A DNA stretch of 36,195 nucleotides from Campylobacterota bacterium (GTDB lineage: Bacteria; Campylobacterota; Campylobacteria; Campylobacterales; Sulfurovaceae). The notes beneath the pieces are model-generated. The model was not told where the DNA came from and made no database searches. It saw nothing but the letters and a program-made list of their open reading frames with translations. Below are positions 1 to 9,045 of this stretch, piece after piece (the first letter of the stretch is position 1; each line of letters starts with the position of its first letter). The stretch lies in contig QKDN01000026.1 in NCBI GenBank assembly GCA_003252535.1, forward strand, positions 1 to 36,195, read 5' to 3'. The translations under genes were made by a program, and so were the position numbers.

Positions 1-1
1 A

Positions 2-829
2 CGAAAGGTCAATGAGAGCGATGAGCTCATCAACGCCGATGTGCTCGATCCCGATCAGCTTGCCGGGGCTTTGAAGGGCTCGGATGTCATTTATCTCACG
101 ATCGGTTTCGCATACGATACCAAAACATGGCAGAAGAGCTGGCCCCATTTCATGAGAAATGTGATCGACATAGCTATCCGGCAGCAAAGCAAAGTAGTTT
201 TCTTCGACAATATCTATATGTATGATCCGGACTCTATGAGCTATATGACCGAAGATGCACCTATCAACCCCTCCAGTGACAAAGGAAAAGTCAGGGCAGA
301 TGTTGTGAAGATGCTGATGGATAGGATCGACACGGGAGAGCTCACGGCGCTTGTTGCGAGAAGTGCCGACTTTTATGGGCCCAATATCGAAAATACCTCA
401 ATGCTCATCGAAACCGTTTTCAAGCCGTTGAGTCAGGGCAAAAGATCCAATATCCTCATGAATGCAAACTACATCCATTCATTCTCCTATGTACCTGATA
501 TAGCAAAAGCGGTTGCTATGCTCGGTAATAGCGAACGATCCTATAATCAGGTCTGGCACCTGCCGACAGCCGCCCATCCGTTGACTCTGGAAGAGTGGGT
601 ACGATCTGTAGCCAAAGCATTTGGGGTCGAGGCCCGCTACCGGGTCATATCTCCGTTGCTGCTTTCTATCATGGGGATATTCATTCCTGTGATGAGAGAA
701 GTGAAAGAGATGGGATATCAATACGACAGGGATTATTGGTTTGATTCCAGTAAGTTCGAAAAAGCTTTCGATTTCATCCCGACAAGCTATGAAGACGGGA
801 TAAATGAAGTGATCCAAAAAGAGTTTTGA
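2..829 (+). CDS. NAD-dependent epimerase/dehydratase family protein (5' partial)
   Basis: This is the 3' part of an extended short-chain dehydrogenase/reductase. The frame is open from the first base of the window and ends in TGA at 827-829. A GTG at 41 is in frame but is unlikely to be the start, because the N-terminal Rossmann strand and its GxxGxxG motif must lie upstream. Visible family features are the segment around VIYLTIGFAY, a strand leading to FFDNIYMYDP, the stretch TEDAPINPSSDKGKVRA, and a C-terminal substrate-binding half. The classical Tyr-x-x-x-Lys pair is not seen; the equivalent region reads SDKGKVRA. Related atypical SDRs carry similar KKGEVRA-like segments, so the reaction cannot be named. 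It converges on the thiE-like gene, with 71 bp between the two stops. Confidence 0.8.
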   Translation, partial: RKVNESDELINADVLDPDQLAGALKGSDVIYLTIGFAYDTKTWQKSWPHFMRNVIDIAIRQQSKVVFFDNIYMYDPDSMSYMTEDAPINPSSDKGKVRADVVKMLMDRIDTGELTALVARSADFYGPNIENTSMLIETVFKPLSQGKRSNILMNANYIHSFSYVPDIAKAVAMLGNSERSYNQVWHLPTAAHPLTLEEWVRSVAKAFGVEARYRVISPLLLSIMGIFIPVMREVKEMGYQYDRDYWFDSSKFEKAFDFIPTSYEDGINEVIQKEF

Positions 830-857
830 GACAAATGATACATTATGGTTTGAGTTC

Positions 858-879
858 GTTCCGACGATATCACCGGAAC
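858..879. terminator. Stem-loop between convergent genes, possible terminator
   Basis: GTTCCG at 858-863 pairs with CGGAAC at 874-879 across a 10-nt loop. It sits in the 71-bp gap between the convergent SDR and thiE-like genes. No clear U-tract follows on either strand, so a terminator role is inferred from position only. Confidence 0.3.
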
Positions 880-900
880 AAAAGGAAGAGAATGGAGCCC

Positions 901-1401
901 TTACAGCTCCAGCAGACCGCTCCCTATGACCTTGTACCTGATGCTCTCATCGAAATAGTCGTTTGCTTTTACCCCGCCGATGAGCGCTACCGGATGTTTG
1001 GAGGACTTGGCTATTTCCAGCAAAGCATCGCCTCCTACACTCGCATCGCTCTTGGTGCCTGTGGAGCGGTAGGCTCCGAGACCGATATAGTCGATGTCGA
1101 GGAGGTTCGCCTGCTTGACCTCCTCGAGGTTGTGTGTGGAGAGACCGAGCATCTTGCGCCCGATCTTCGCCCTGATCGTTGCGACTGCTTTCACCGGGTC
1201 GGGATCATAGCCTGAAAGGTCCTCCTGACCGATATGCAGGCCGTCAGCGTACTCTACGAGGTCGATAGCGTCGTTGACGATGAGCGTCCCTCTGAAATGA
1301 TTTCTGATGAATTGCAGGTCGGCTATCCGTTCGGCATTCGCGCCGTTCTTGTTGCGGTATTGGATGATGGGGAGATCGTAAGGCTGTATGAGGAGCATCA
1401 T
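901..1401 (-). CDS. thiE: Thiamine phosphate synthase family protein (ThiE-like)
   Basis: ThiE joins HMP-diphosphate and thiazole-phosphate to make thiamine monophosphate. The protein shows the TIM-barrel signatures of the family: IQYRNK (the QxRxK-type phosphate site), LIVNDAIDLVEYADGLHIGQEDL-type strands, the loop STGTKSDAS, and the phosphate-binding GG near the C-terminus (ALIGGV). At 166 residues it is short; E. coli ThiE is about 210. The frame continues upstream of ATG 1401 to a stop at 1479-1477 and there encodes IYGLIDTQLL, which looks like the first barrel strand. No ATG, GTG or TTG is available for it; only an ATA at 1458-1456 fits. The true start may therefore be non-canonical, or the junction with accD may carry an indel. 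It is the last gene of the gltB operon. Family assignment is good; the exact N-terminus is uncertain. Confidence 0.7.
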   Translation of the reverse strand: MMLLIQPYDLPIIQYRNKNGANAERIADLQFIRNHFRGTLIVNDAIDLVEYADGLHIGQEDLSGYDPDPVKAVATIRAKIGRKMLGLSTHNLEEVKQANLLDIDYIGLGAYRSTGTKSDASVGGDALLEIAKSSKHPVALIGGVKANDYFDESIRYKVIGSGLLEL

Positions 1402-1442
1402 GTCCTCGAGGGAGATATCAGCTCCGACAAGGAGCTGTGTAT

Positions 1443-2342
1443 CTATGAGTCCATATATATCATCTCGTCTTTTTTTTTAACATCACTGAGAGCCTGGCTC
1501 TTGTACTTTTTGTTGAAAAATTTGAGAAGATCGCCGAGTGTCTGTCTCATATCACCTCTGTTGACGATCATATCGATCAGACCGTGATCGAGGAGGAACT
1601 CCGCTCTCTGGAAACCTTCCGGGAGATCGACACCGACGGTCTGCTTGATGACCCTCTGACCTGCAAAACCGATCAGTGCATCAGGCTCAGCCATGATAAT
1701 GTCGCCGAGCATCGCGAACGACGCGCTCACACCACCCATCGTAGGATCGGTGAGGACAGAGATGAACGGGAGCCCCTTCTGGTGGAGACGGTTGAGGGCT
1801 GCGGATGTCTTGCTCATCTGGAGCAGTGAGTAGGTACTCTCCTGCATTCTCGCACCGCCGCTGGCAGAGACGATGATCACACCGCTCTCGTTGGCGATAG
1901 CCCTGTTGATAGCCCTGACGATCTTCTCGCCCTCTACCGAACCAAGGCTGCCACCCATGAAAGAGAAGTCGAACACCACGAGCTCTACCGGCTGGCCCAT
2001 GATCGTGCAGCTGCCGCTCATTACCGCCGAGGTCTTGCCTGTCTTGGCCTTGGACTCTTCGATCCTCTTCTTGTAGCTCTGCTTGTCGATGAACTTGAGC
2101 GGATCGACCGGTGCGAGTGTGTTGTCATGCTCTGTGAAACTTCCCTCGTCGCATGTGACGGCGATCCTCTTCTCTGCGCCGATACGGAAGTGATGGTTAC
2201 ATTTTGGGCATACGTTGTGTTTCGCTTCTACCTCTTTGTAGTACATCAACGCCTGGCATTTGGTACATTTCGTCCAGTGGCTCGGTACATCTTCTGTTAC
2301 CGTTTGTTTCTTCATGCCGCCAAACAGGTTGCCAAAATTCAT
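1443..2342 (-). CDS. accD: Acetyl-CoA carboxylase carboxyltransferase subunit beta
   Basis: AccD is the beta half of the carboxyltransferase that moves CO2 from carboxybiotin to acetyl-CoA, giving malonyl-CoA for fatty-acid synthesis; it works with AccA in the cytoplasm. At 299 residues it has normal length. The N-terminal zinc ribbon is complete: Cys26, Cys29, Cys45 and Cys48. The crotonase-like core carries GGSLGSVEGEKI and SASGGARMQE, typical for AccD. The start ATG directly follows the TAA of the phosphatase gene (TAAATG). An AAGGAG ribosome binding site lies inside the end of that upstream gene, so translational coupling is likely. Near its 3' end there is a run of nine A followed by an (AT)4 repeat, at the junction with the thiE-like gene. 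accA is not in the window. Confidence 0.97.
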   Translation of the reverse strand: MNFGNLFGGMKKQTVTEDVPSHWTKCTKCQALMYYKEVEAKHNVCPKCNHHFRIGAEKRIAVTCDEGSFTEHDNTLAPVDPLKFIDKQSYKKRIEESKAKTGKTSAVMSGSCTIMGQPVELVVFDFSFMGGSLGSVEGEKIVRAINRAIANESGVIIVSASGGARMQESTYSLLQMSKTSAALNRLHQKGLPFISVLTDPTMGGVSASFAMLGDIIMAEPDALIGFAGQRVIKQTVGVDLPEGFQRAEFLLDHGLIDMIVNRGDMRQTLGDLLKFFNKKYKSQALSDVKKKDEMIYMDS

Positions 2343-3083
2343 TTATATCTCCTTTGTGTGATGCTTTTTGACAAGCTTCTCTATGAGTTTATTCAATTTT
2401 TTATCTTGTGACACTATAACATAATCATCATCAACAATCACTTCGAGATCCTCACAAAGTGCCAAACCTGCCGCAAGATCGTATATTCTGTACTCACCTA
2501 CGAAAAGCATGTACTTCACGCTCCTCGCATAGGCGAGGGAAAGCGCCAGTGCCCCGGGAGAGCGGAACTTGAGCCCTTTTTTGATCAGATCGTGCTGGAG
2601 TTCAGGATAGTTGTAGGATTTTTCGAAGAGTCCGACAGGGGATACAGGGCTTTTTCGCGGTGTTTCGAATAGTGACGAAGTGAGTTTGCCCTGCTTTGGC
2701 CTGGAGCCTTTGACCTTGAAGAAAAGATCACCGTTGACCAGGTTGCAGATAACAGCCTCTTTGAGTTTCCCTTTTTTGTCGACTCTCATAACAGATGTAC
2801 CGTAGTATGGGAAATAGGAGAGCGCATTGGAGCTGCCGTCTATAGGGTCGAGGATGATCCTGTTCTTCCCCTCACCTATCACGCCGCTCTCTTCGGAGTC
2901 GATGGTACCGTATGCTCCAAGGTGCCTGATGAATATCGTTTCAGCCGCGAGATCAAGCCCGTAGCTGATATCGCCTCCCGCTCCCCTCTTTCCTTTTTTG
3001 AAAAATGATTTCGGGTAGCTGCCGCGGAGCATCAATGCTATCTCGCGATTGGCAGCGATGCACGCCTGGACAAATTTCGTCAT
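2343..3083 (-). CDS. Inositol monophosphatase family protein
   Basis: This is a Mg-dependent phosphatase of the IMPase/FBPase/CysQ superfamily, 246 residues. Metal-site motifs are clear: Glu64-Glu65 in DSEESG, Asp79-x-x-Asp82 in DPIDGSSN, and a C-terminal Asp202 in YDLAAGLAL, matching the family WD-x-AA motif. The substrate (inositol phosphate, PAP, fructose bisphosphate or a sugar phosphate) cannot be read from the sequence. Its ATG overlaps the gltD stop by one base (TAATG) and its stop abuts the accD start, so it belongs to the gltB-gltD-accD transcript. The link to glutamate or fatty-acid synthesis is not obvious. Family certain, substrate unknown. Confidence 0.88.
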   Translation of the reverse strand: MTKFVQACIAANREIALMLRGSYPKSFFKKGKRGAGGDISYGLDLAAETIFIRHLGAYGTIDSEESGVIGEGKNRIILDPIDGSSNALSYFPYYGTSVMRVDKKGKLKEAVICNLVNGDLFFKVKGSRPKQGKLTSSLFETPRKSPVSPVGLFEKSYNYPELQHDLIKKGLKFRSPGALALSLAYARSVKYMLFVGEYRIYDLAAGLALCEDLEVIVDDDYVIVSQDKKLNKLIEKLVKKHHTKEI

Positions 3084-4477
3084 TAAGCGCGGAAGCTTCT
3101 GACGATCGCTTTTGCCGCGTCACGACCATCACGTACGGCTGTCACGACAAGGTCGGCACCCCTGTGGCAGTCGCCGCCTGCATAGACGCCTTTCTTGCTT
3201 GTTTCGTAGTTGGCATCTACGACGATACCGTTCCATTTGTCGAGCTCGATACCGTTGTCTTTGAGGAATGGGTACTCTACCGTATCGAAACCGAGAGCGA
3301 AGATCACGACATCGGCTTCTGCGACGAACTCGCTCCCCTCTACCTCTACGACCTTCTGTCTGCCGCTTGCATCAGCTTCCCCGAGCTCTGTACGGATCAG
3401 CCTCACGCCGCTGACATTCCCTTCAGCACCCATGATAAGCTCTTTCGGGGAGACGTTGAATTCGAATTCGACACCCTCTTCTTTGGCGTTGATATACTCT
3501 TTTTTGCTTCCTGGCATATTCCTGGCATCTCTTCTATAAAGACACTGAACACTTTTTGCCTTTTCCCTGAGCGATGTTCTCACACAGTCCATAGCAGTAT
3601 CACCGCCGCCGATCACGACGACGTTCTTATCTTCAACGTTTATGTCGAGTGCCGGCACTTCGCCGAAGATTTTTTTCTGGATCGACGTGAGGAAATCCAT
3701 CGCAAGGTAAGCGTTGGGCGCATCGTCGCCGTTGAGCCCCACTCTTCTCCCTTTCGTAGCGCCAACACCGATGAATACGGCATCGAATTTCTCCGTGAGC
3801 TCTTCGAAGCTCACATCCTTGCCCACTTCGCAGTTCTGGTGGAATACAGCGCCTGCTTCCCTGAGAAGTTCAACCCTTCTGGCGATCACGCTTTTGTCAA
3901 GCTTGAAACCCGGGATACCATAGGTGAGGAGTCCGCCGGCTCTGCTCTGTCTGTCATATATCTCTACATCGACACCTTCACGGAGAAGGAACGTGGCAGC
4001 AGAGAGACCTGCCGGGCCGCCGCCGATGACTGCGACTCTCTTGCCCATCTTTTTCTGAGCGAATTTCGGCTTGAGCCCGCTGCTGAGCCCCTCTTCGTTG
4101 ATGAAGGCTTCGATAGAACCGATCGTGATCGCGCCGTGCCCGTCATTGAGCGTGCATGAACCCTCACAAAGTCTGTCGTGTGGGCAGATACGTCCCATTA
4201 CTTCAGGGAACGGCGAAGACTCGTTGGAGAGATCGAACGCGAACTCAAGGTCTTTGCTTGCAGTAGCTTTGAGCCACTGCGGGATGAAGTTGTGCAGCGG
4301 ACAGCCATTGTGGCAGTACGGATCGCCGCACTGGATACATCTGCTCGATTGTTCGCCTGCTTTGGCAGGTCTGAATATCTCGTAGATCTCGTCGAAATTT
4401 TTGATCCTCTCTACGACGTCCTTTTTCTTGGCGTCTGATCTTTCTACATCAAAAAACTTTACCATCTTACTCTCCAT
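3083..4477 (-). CDS. gltD: Glutamate synthase small subunit
   Basis: GltD feeds electrons from NAD(P)H through FAD and 4Fe-4S clusters to GltB. It has 464 residues, normal for the beta subunit. The N-terminal cysteines are present (Cys47, Cys50, Cys55, Cys59, then Cys98, Cys104, Cys108). The FAD Rossmann motif IGGGPAGLSAA is at about 151-161, and a second dinucleotide fold carries VVVIGGGDTAMDC near 285-300. The first ATG (4477) overlaps gltB by 11 bases; a second in-frame ATG (4465, MVKFFD) would leave one base between the genes. Both starts are plausible and translation is surely coupled to gltB. The stop overlaps the start of the phosphatase gene. Confidence 0.96.
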   Translation of the reverse strand: MESKMVKFFDVERSDAKKKDVVERIKNFDEIYEIFRPAKAGEQSSRCIQCGDPYCHNGCPLHNFIPQWLKATASKDLEFAFDLSNESSPFPEVMGRICPHDRLCEGSCTLNDGHGAITIGSIEAFINEEGLSSGLKPKFAQKKMGKRVAVIGGGPAGLSAATFLLREGVDVEIYDRQSRAGGLLTYGIPGFKLDKSVIARRVELLREAGAVFHQNCEVGKDVSFEELTEKFDAVFIGVGATKGRRVGLNGDDAPNAYLAMDFLTSIQKKIFGEVPALDINVEDKNVVVIGGGDTAMDCVRTSLREKAKSVQCLYRRDARNMPGSKKEYINAKEEGVEFEFNVSPKELIMGAEGNVSGVRLIRTELGEADASGRQKVVEVEGSEFVAEADVVIFALGFDTVEYPFLKDNGIELDKWNGIVVDANYETSKKGVYAGGDCHRGADLVVTAVRDGRDAAKAIVRSFRA

Positions 4478-7400
4478 CCTCTATTTTGAGAGGTACTTTC
4501 ATATCTTTGGGGCGTACCATCCAGAAGTTTCTTATCTCGACCCTGAAGTTGTCGAGTATCTCTTTTGCTTTCGCACTCTTGGTCTCCGTGTAGTAGTCCT
4601 TGAGGAGTTTTTTGAGATAGTATCTTTCGATATCTGTATCTTCTGTATCCACTCTTCTGGCCTCGACGAGTTCCTGGTTGATATTTTCGATGAACTCGTG
4701 GTCTTTATCGTACACGAACGCTACACCGCCTGTCATACCTGCACCGAAGTTGATCCCTGTTCTTCCGAGGATCACGACCGCACCGCCTGTCATGTATTCG
4801 CACGGATGGTCACCCGTACCCTCTACGATGGCAATAGCTCCTGAGTTACGTACCGCGAATCTCTCTCCGACCTGTCCGTTGATATAGAGCTTGCCACCTG
4901 TCGCTCCGTAGAGACAGGTGTTGCCGCCGAGTGAGAACTCCTCACCGTTGTTATCGGCTGTGATGACGATACGTCCGCCGCTCATCCCTTTACCGATATA
5001 GTCGTTTCCGGCACCGTGGACGTGGAGACTCACACCGCTGATGAGGAACGCGCCGAGAGACTGCCCTGTCGTACCTTTGAGCCTGATGTCGATCGTACCG
5101 TCCGGGAGACCCTTGTCGCCGTAATACTTGGCGATCTCACCCGAAATGAGTGTACCGAAGCTTCTGTTGAGGTTGTGTATATCTTTCTCGACTATCATTT
5201 TCTCTTTTGGATTCTTGATAGACGGCATGATCTCCTTGAGCACCTGTTTTTCGAACTCGTTCTTGTCGTACGGTTCATTGAACGCTACCTGTTTCGTATT
5301 GAAACCGTCAAGTCTGTGGAGAAGTCTGTCGAAACTGAACTTCTTGGCGAACTCGTCGTCGATGATCTTGAGAAGCTCGTTGCGACCGACGATCTCTTCG
5401 AGTGTGTTGTAACCAAGTGCAGCAAGTATCTTCCTGACATCTTCAGCGAGAAGCGTGAAGTAGTTCATCACTCTCTCTACGCTGCCCTCATAGTAGTCTC
5501 TGAGCTTCTCTTCCTGTGTTGCGATACCGACGCTGCATCTGTTGAGATGGCAGATACGGAGGATCTTACAGCCGATCACCGTAAGCGCACCCGTACCGAA
5601 TGCGAACGACTCGGCACCGAAGATCGCCGCTTTGACGACATCGAGGCCTGTCTTGAGACCACCGTCCGTCTCGAGCTCCACCTGTCCCCTGAGGTTGTTC
5701 GCCTTGAGTGCGTTGTGCGCTTCGATCAGACCAAGCTCCCACGGGTTACCGGCGAACTTGATAGAGCCTATCGGAGCTGCACCTGTACCGCCGTCGGCAC
5801 CTGAGATGATGATCTTGTCAGCGTAACATTTTGCAACACCGGCAGCGATCGTACCGACACCGAGTGTCGAAACGAGCTTGACCGCGATCTTCGCCTCAGG
5901 GTTGATCTGCTTGAGGTCGAAGATCAGCTGTGCAAGGTCCTCGATAGAGTAGATATCGTGGTGCGGTGGCGGGGAGATGAGGGTCACGCCCGGCATCGTA
6001 TGTCTGAGTCTGGCGATAAGCGGGCTTACCTTGTGACCAGGAAGCTGTCCGCCCTCACCCGGTTTCGCACCCTGTGCGACCTTGATCTGGAGCTCTTCAG
6101 CCGATCTGAGGTAGGCAGGAGTGACACCGAATCTTCCCGATGCGACCTGCTTGATCTTGGAGTTCTTGACCGTGCCGAATCTCACTTCGTCTTCGCCACC
6201 CTCACCAGAGTTGCTCTTGCCGCCGAGTCTGTTCATCGCTTCGGCGAGACACTCGTGTGCTTCAGGCGAGATCGACCCGAGGCTCATCGCAGCTGTGGAG
6301 AATCTTTTGAAGATGCTCTCAAGCGGCTCTACCTCGTCGACCGATATAGGTGCCCTGTCGCTCTTGAGCTCGAAGAAGTCACGGATGAACTTTCTGTCCC
6401 TTTTGTCGATGAGATTCTTGAGCTTGTCGAAATCTTCCGTTTTGCCGCTCATCGAGAGTCTGTGGATCGCATGGACGACAGCCGGTGCGAAGTCATGGTA
6501 CTCACCGCCATCAAGATACTTGTAGTATCCGCCGATATTGAGCGGGAAGATGTTGTTCTTTCTCTCTTCTGCATAGGCATCCGTATGTGCCTTCTTGACC
6601 CTCTCTTCGATATCGGCATAGCAGAGACCGTGGAGTTCCGCATGTGCATCAGGGAAACATTCGCTGATGATCTTTTTGCTCAGACCGATGACATCGAAGA
6701 GACTTGAGTTACGGTAGCTCGATATCGTTGAGATACCCATCTTCGACATGATCTTGAGGAGCCCTGCGTTGATCGATTTTCTGACTTTTTTAAGCACTGT
6801 TGCGAGGTTGACACCTGGGTTGGCTCTCTTCTCCATCATCGCTACTGTCTGGTAAAGCATATATGGATAGATAGCTGCTGCACCGAAACCGATCAGTGAA
6901 GCCGCCATGTGTGAATCGTACATCTCACCGGTCACGGCAACGATGCTCACCAGGTGCCTCTCACCTGCTGCGAGAAGCTGCTGGTTGAGTTTTCCCACTA
7001 CGAGAAGCATCGGCATAGGGATCGAAGCAGCGTTCATGTCCCTGTCATCGAGGACGACCGTTCTGACACCCTCTTCTTTGACATCACGGATGATCGCGTC
7101 GACGAGTTCATTCAGGCTCTTTTCGAGATCGTTCGTGAACATCGTGCTGTAGCTCTTCGACTTGTAGCAGCTGTCGTATTTCGGGTCGTTCTCATCACCG
7201 AACTCCTGGAGGATGTTCAGCTTCTCGAGCGAGAGGATCGGAGAGACAGTCTTGAGTCTCTTCGCATGCTCCGCATCATCGGTAAGAATGTTACGAATCT
7301 CCCCAAAGCCTGTATTGAGGCTCATGACGACCTTTTCTCTGATCGGGTCGATCGGCGGGTTTGTTACCTGTGCGAACTTTTGTCTGAAGAAGTCGGAGAA

Positions 7401-8888
7401 GTTTCTCTGCGTGGTGGAGAAAGCTGCGAGCGGTGTATCGTCACCCATCGATGCTGTCGCCTCTTTGCCCTCTTTGGCCATCGGCTCGAACACCTGCTCC
7501 ATCACTTCGAGGGTGATGTTGAAGAACCTCTGCTGCGCCTCCATCACCTCTTTTTCAGGGATATCGATGGTGGAGAACGGGTCCTGCATATGCTCCTGGA
7601 GGTAGATCATGTTCTCGTTGAGCCACTTGTCGTACGGCTCTTTGTTCTTGAGGTACTCGTTGATATCGTCGTTCTTGAGGACGGTACCGTACTTGAGGTC
7701 GACGCCCATCATCTCGCCAGACTGGAGTCTCCCTCTCTGAACGATCTCTTCATCCGGGATATCGAGCACGCCGTACTCGGAGGCGATGAGGAGTCTGTTG
7801 TCTTTGGTGATGATGTATTTCGACGGTCTCAGACCGTTTCTGTCGAGGACACATCCGATGTGTCGACCGTCGGTCATACTCACCGCTGCCGGTCCATCCC
7901 ATGGCTCGAAGCATGTACTTGTATATTCATAGAAGGCTCTGAGCTTTGCATCCATGTGAGGCGCATTCTGCCACGGCGCAGGGAGAACCGAACGGGCAGC
8001 CTTGAAGAAGTCCACGCCGTTGACACGGAGGAATTCGAAGAAGTTGTCGAGGCTCGCCGAGTCGCTCATGCTCCCCTGGATGATACTGCCGATCTTCTTG
8101 AGCTCTTCATCACTGAAGACATCGCTGGAGAGGCTTTCGATCTTAGCCGCTACATTGAACCTGTTGGCTCTGACCGAGTTGATCTCACCGTTATGTGCGA
8201 TCGTTCTGAACGGCTGGGCAAGTCTCCACTCCGGAAGGGTGTTGGTAGAGAATCTCTGGTGGAAGAGACAGAATGATATCTCGAATCTCTCATCGGCGAG
8301 GTCACTGTAGAACTCTTTGATATGGGTCGGCATGACAAGACCCTTGTAAGAGACCACCGTCGTAGAGAACGACGGGATGTAGAAGTTCTTGTCAGCTTTG
8401 AGTCTGTGTTCGATCTCTTTGCGCGAGAGGTAGACGAGCGCATCGAATCTGCGCGTACCCATCAGCGAGTTCGGCGTGACAAATACCTGCGAGATGCCAG
8501 GGAGAGACGCGAGAGCCTGCTCACCGAGAGCATCGAGGTTGACCGGAACCTTTCTGGTGTAGAGTATCCTGAGGTCATTGTTCTCACATACTTCCTTGAT
8601 GACGGAGAAATCGCTCTCGTTTCTCGAGAATACCATAGCTACTGCGTAGACATCGGGGAGGATGATCCCCTCTTCCTTGGCTACCTTGGCGAAGAAGCTT
8701 CTCGGCAAAGAGAGCAGAAGTCCGCTTCCGTCCCCGGTCTTGCCGTCCGCAGCGATCGCACCCCTGTGCATCATTCTTGAGAGTGACTGGATGGCATCTT
8801 CCAAATTTTTGTGTGATGGCGTGTTGTCTATCGATGCCAATAGACCGAATCCACAGTTATCTTTAAACGAGGTAAAGAGATCTCTCAT
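4467..8888 (-). CDS. gltB: Glutamate synthase large subunit
   Basis: GltB makes two glutamates from glutamine and 2-oxoglutarate. At 1473 residues it is full length for the bacterial alpha subunit. The class II glutamine amidotransferase domain begins at Cys12 (DNCGFG); the preceding 11 residues would be the propeptide removed to expose the catalytic cysteine. A central domain spans about 460-730 and the FMN-binding synthase barrel about 780-1190 (GEGGEDEVRFG, GGTGAAP). The 3Fe-4S ligands are Cys1107, Cys1113 and Cys1118 (CKILRICHLNRC). A C-terminal GXGXG beta-helix follows at about 1220-1410. It heads the five-gene operon gltBD-phosphatase-accD-thiE and is divergent from recO. Nothing in the upstream region is recognisable as a nitrogen-control site. 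Confidence 0.98.
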   Translation of the reverse strand: MRDLFTSFKDNCGFGLLASIDNTPSHKNLEDAIQSLSRMMHRGAIAADGKTGDGSGLLLSLPRSFFAKVAKEEGIILPDVYAVAMVFSRNESDFSVIKEVCENNDLRILYTRKVPVNLDALGEQALASLPGISQVFVTPNSLMGTRRFDALVYLSRKEIEHRLKADKNFYIPSFSTTVVSYKGLVMPTHIKEFYSDLADERFEISFCLFHQRFSTNTLPEWRLAQPFRTIAHNGEINSVRANRFNVAAKIESLSSDVFSDEELKKIGSIIQGSMSDSASLDNFFEFLRVNGVDFFKAARSVLPAPWQNAPHMDAKLRAFYEYTSTCFEPWDGPAAVSMTDGRHIGCVLDRNGLRPSKYIITKDNRLLIASEYGVLDIPDEEIVQRGRLQSGEMMGVDLKYGTVLKNDDINEYLKNKEPYDKWLNENMIYLQEHMQDPFSTIDIPEKEVMEAQQRFFNITLEVMEQVFEPMAKEGKEATASMGDDTPLAAFSTTQRNFSDFFRQKFAQVTNPPIDPIREKVVMSLNTGFGEIRNILTDDAEHAKRLKTVSPILSLEKLNILQEFGDENDPKYDSCYKSKSYSTMFTNDLEKSLNELVDAIIRDVKEEGVRTVVLDDRDMNAASIPMPMLLVVGKLNQQLLAAGERHLVSIVAVTGEMYDSHMAASLIGFGAAAIYPYMLYQTVAMMEKRANPGVNLATVLKKVRKSINAGLLKIMSKMGISTISSYRNSSLFDVIGLSKKIISECFPDAHAELHGLCYADIEERVKKAHTDAYAEERKNNIFPLNIGGYYKYLDGGEYHDFAPAVVHAIHRLSMSGKTEDFDKLKNLIDKRDRKFIRDFFELKSDRAPISVDEVEPLESIFKRFSTAAMSLGSISPEAHECLAEAMNRLGGKSNSGEGGEDEVRFGTVKNSKIKQVASGRFGVTPAYLRSAEELQIKVAQGAKPGEGGQLPGHKVSPLIARLRHTMPGVTLISPPPHHDIYSIEDLAQLIFDLKQINPEAKIAVKLVSTLGVGTIAAGVAKCYADKIIISGADGGTGAAPIGSIKFAGNPWELGLIEAHNALKANNLRGQVELETDGGLKTGLDVVKAAIFGAESFAFGTGALTVIGCKILRICHLNRCSVGIATQEEKLRDYYEGSVERVMNYFTLLAEDVRKILAALGYNTLEEIVGRNELLKIIDDEFAKKFSFDRLLHRLDGFNTKQVAFNEPYDKNEFEKQVLKEIMPSIKNPKEKMIVEKDIHNLNRSFGTLISGEIAKYYGDKGLPDGTIDIRLKGTTGQSLGAFLISGVSLHVHGAGNDYIGKGMSGGRIVITADNNGEEFSLGGNTCLYGATGGKLYINGQVGERFAVRNSGAIAIVEGTGDHPCEYMTGGAVVILGRTGINFGAGMTGGVAFVYDKDHEFIENINQELVEARRVDTEDTDIERYYLKKLLKDYYTETKSAKAKEILDNFRVEIRNFWMVRPKDMKVPLKIEDGE

Positions 8889-8956
8889 AAACCAACCTTT
8901 AGTTTAGTTTTGATAGGCTGCTTTGATCGACAACAAAGCTCCTATAAATGGGGTAG

Positions 8957-8962
8957 ATTATA
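8957..8962 (-). promoter_or_regulatory. Predicted -10 element of the gltB operon
   Basis: A perfect TATAAT lies on the minus strand 68 bp upstream of the gltB start, giving a predicted leader of about 60 nt. No convincing -35 box is seen, as is common for Campylobacterota sigma-70 promoters. Predicted from sequence only. Confidence 0.5.
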
Positions 8963-9013
8963 CTAAAACAGAGTTAAAATCAGATGAAAGTCATCATATT
9001 TGGCTATATAAAC

Positions 9014-9019
9014 TATAAT
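9014..9019 (+). promoter_or_regulatory. Predicted -10 element of recO
   Basis: TATAAT in an AT-rich stretch, 26 bp upstream of the recO ATG, with no clear -35 box. With the gltB element this makes a divergent promoter pair in the 157-bp gap. Confidence 0.5.
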
Positions 9020-9045
9020 TTTTATCGAACAAAGCAGAGTGGATT

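Noticed and set aside
3005-4159. 384-codon plus-strand frame opposite gltD and the phosphatase gene
   Set aside because: Antisense shadow of two genes with clear motifs on the minus strand.
6954-8276. 440-codon plus-strand frame opposite gltB
   Set aside because: Antisense to the conserved gltB; no RBS or family motif.
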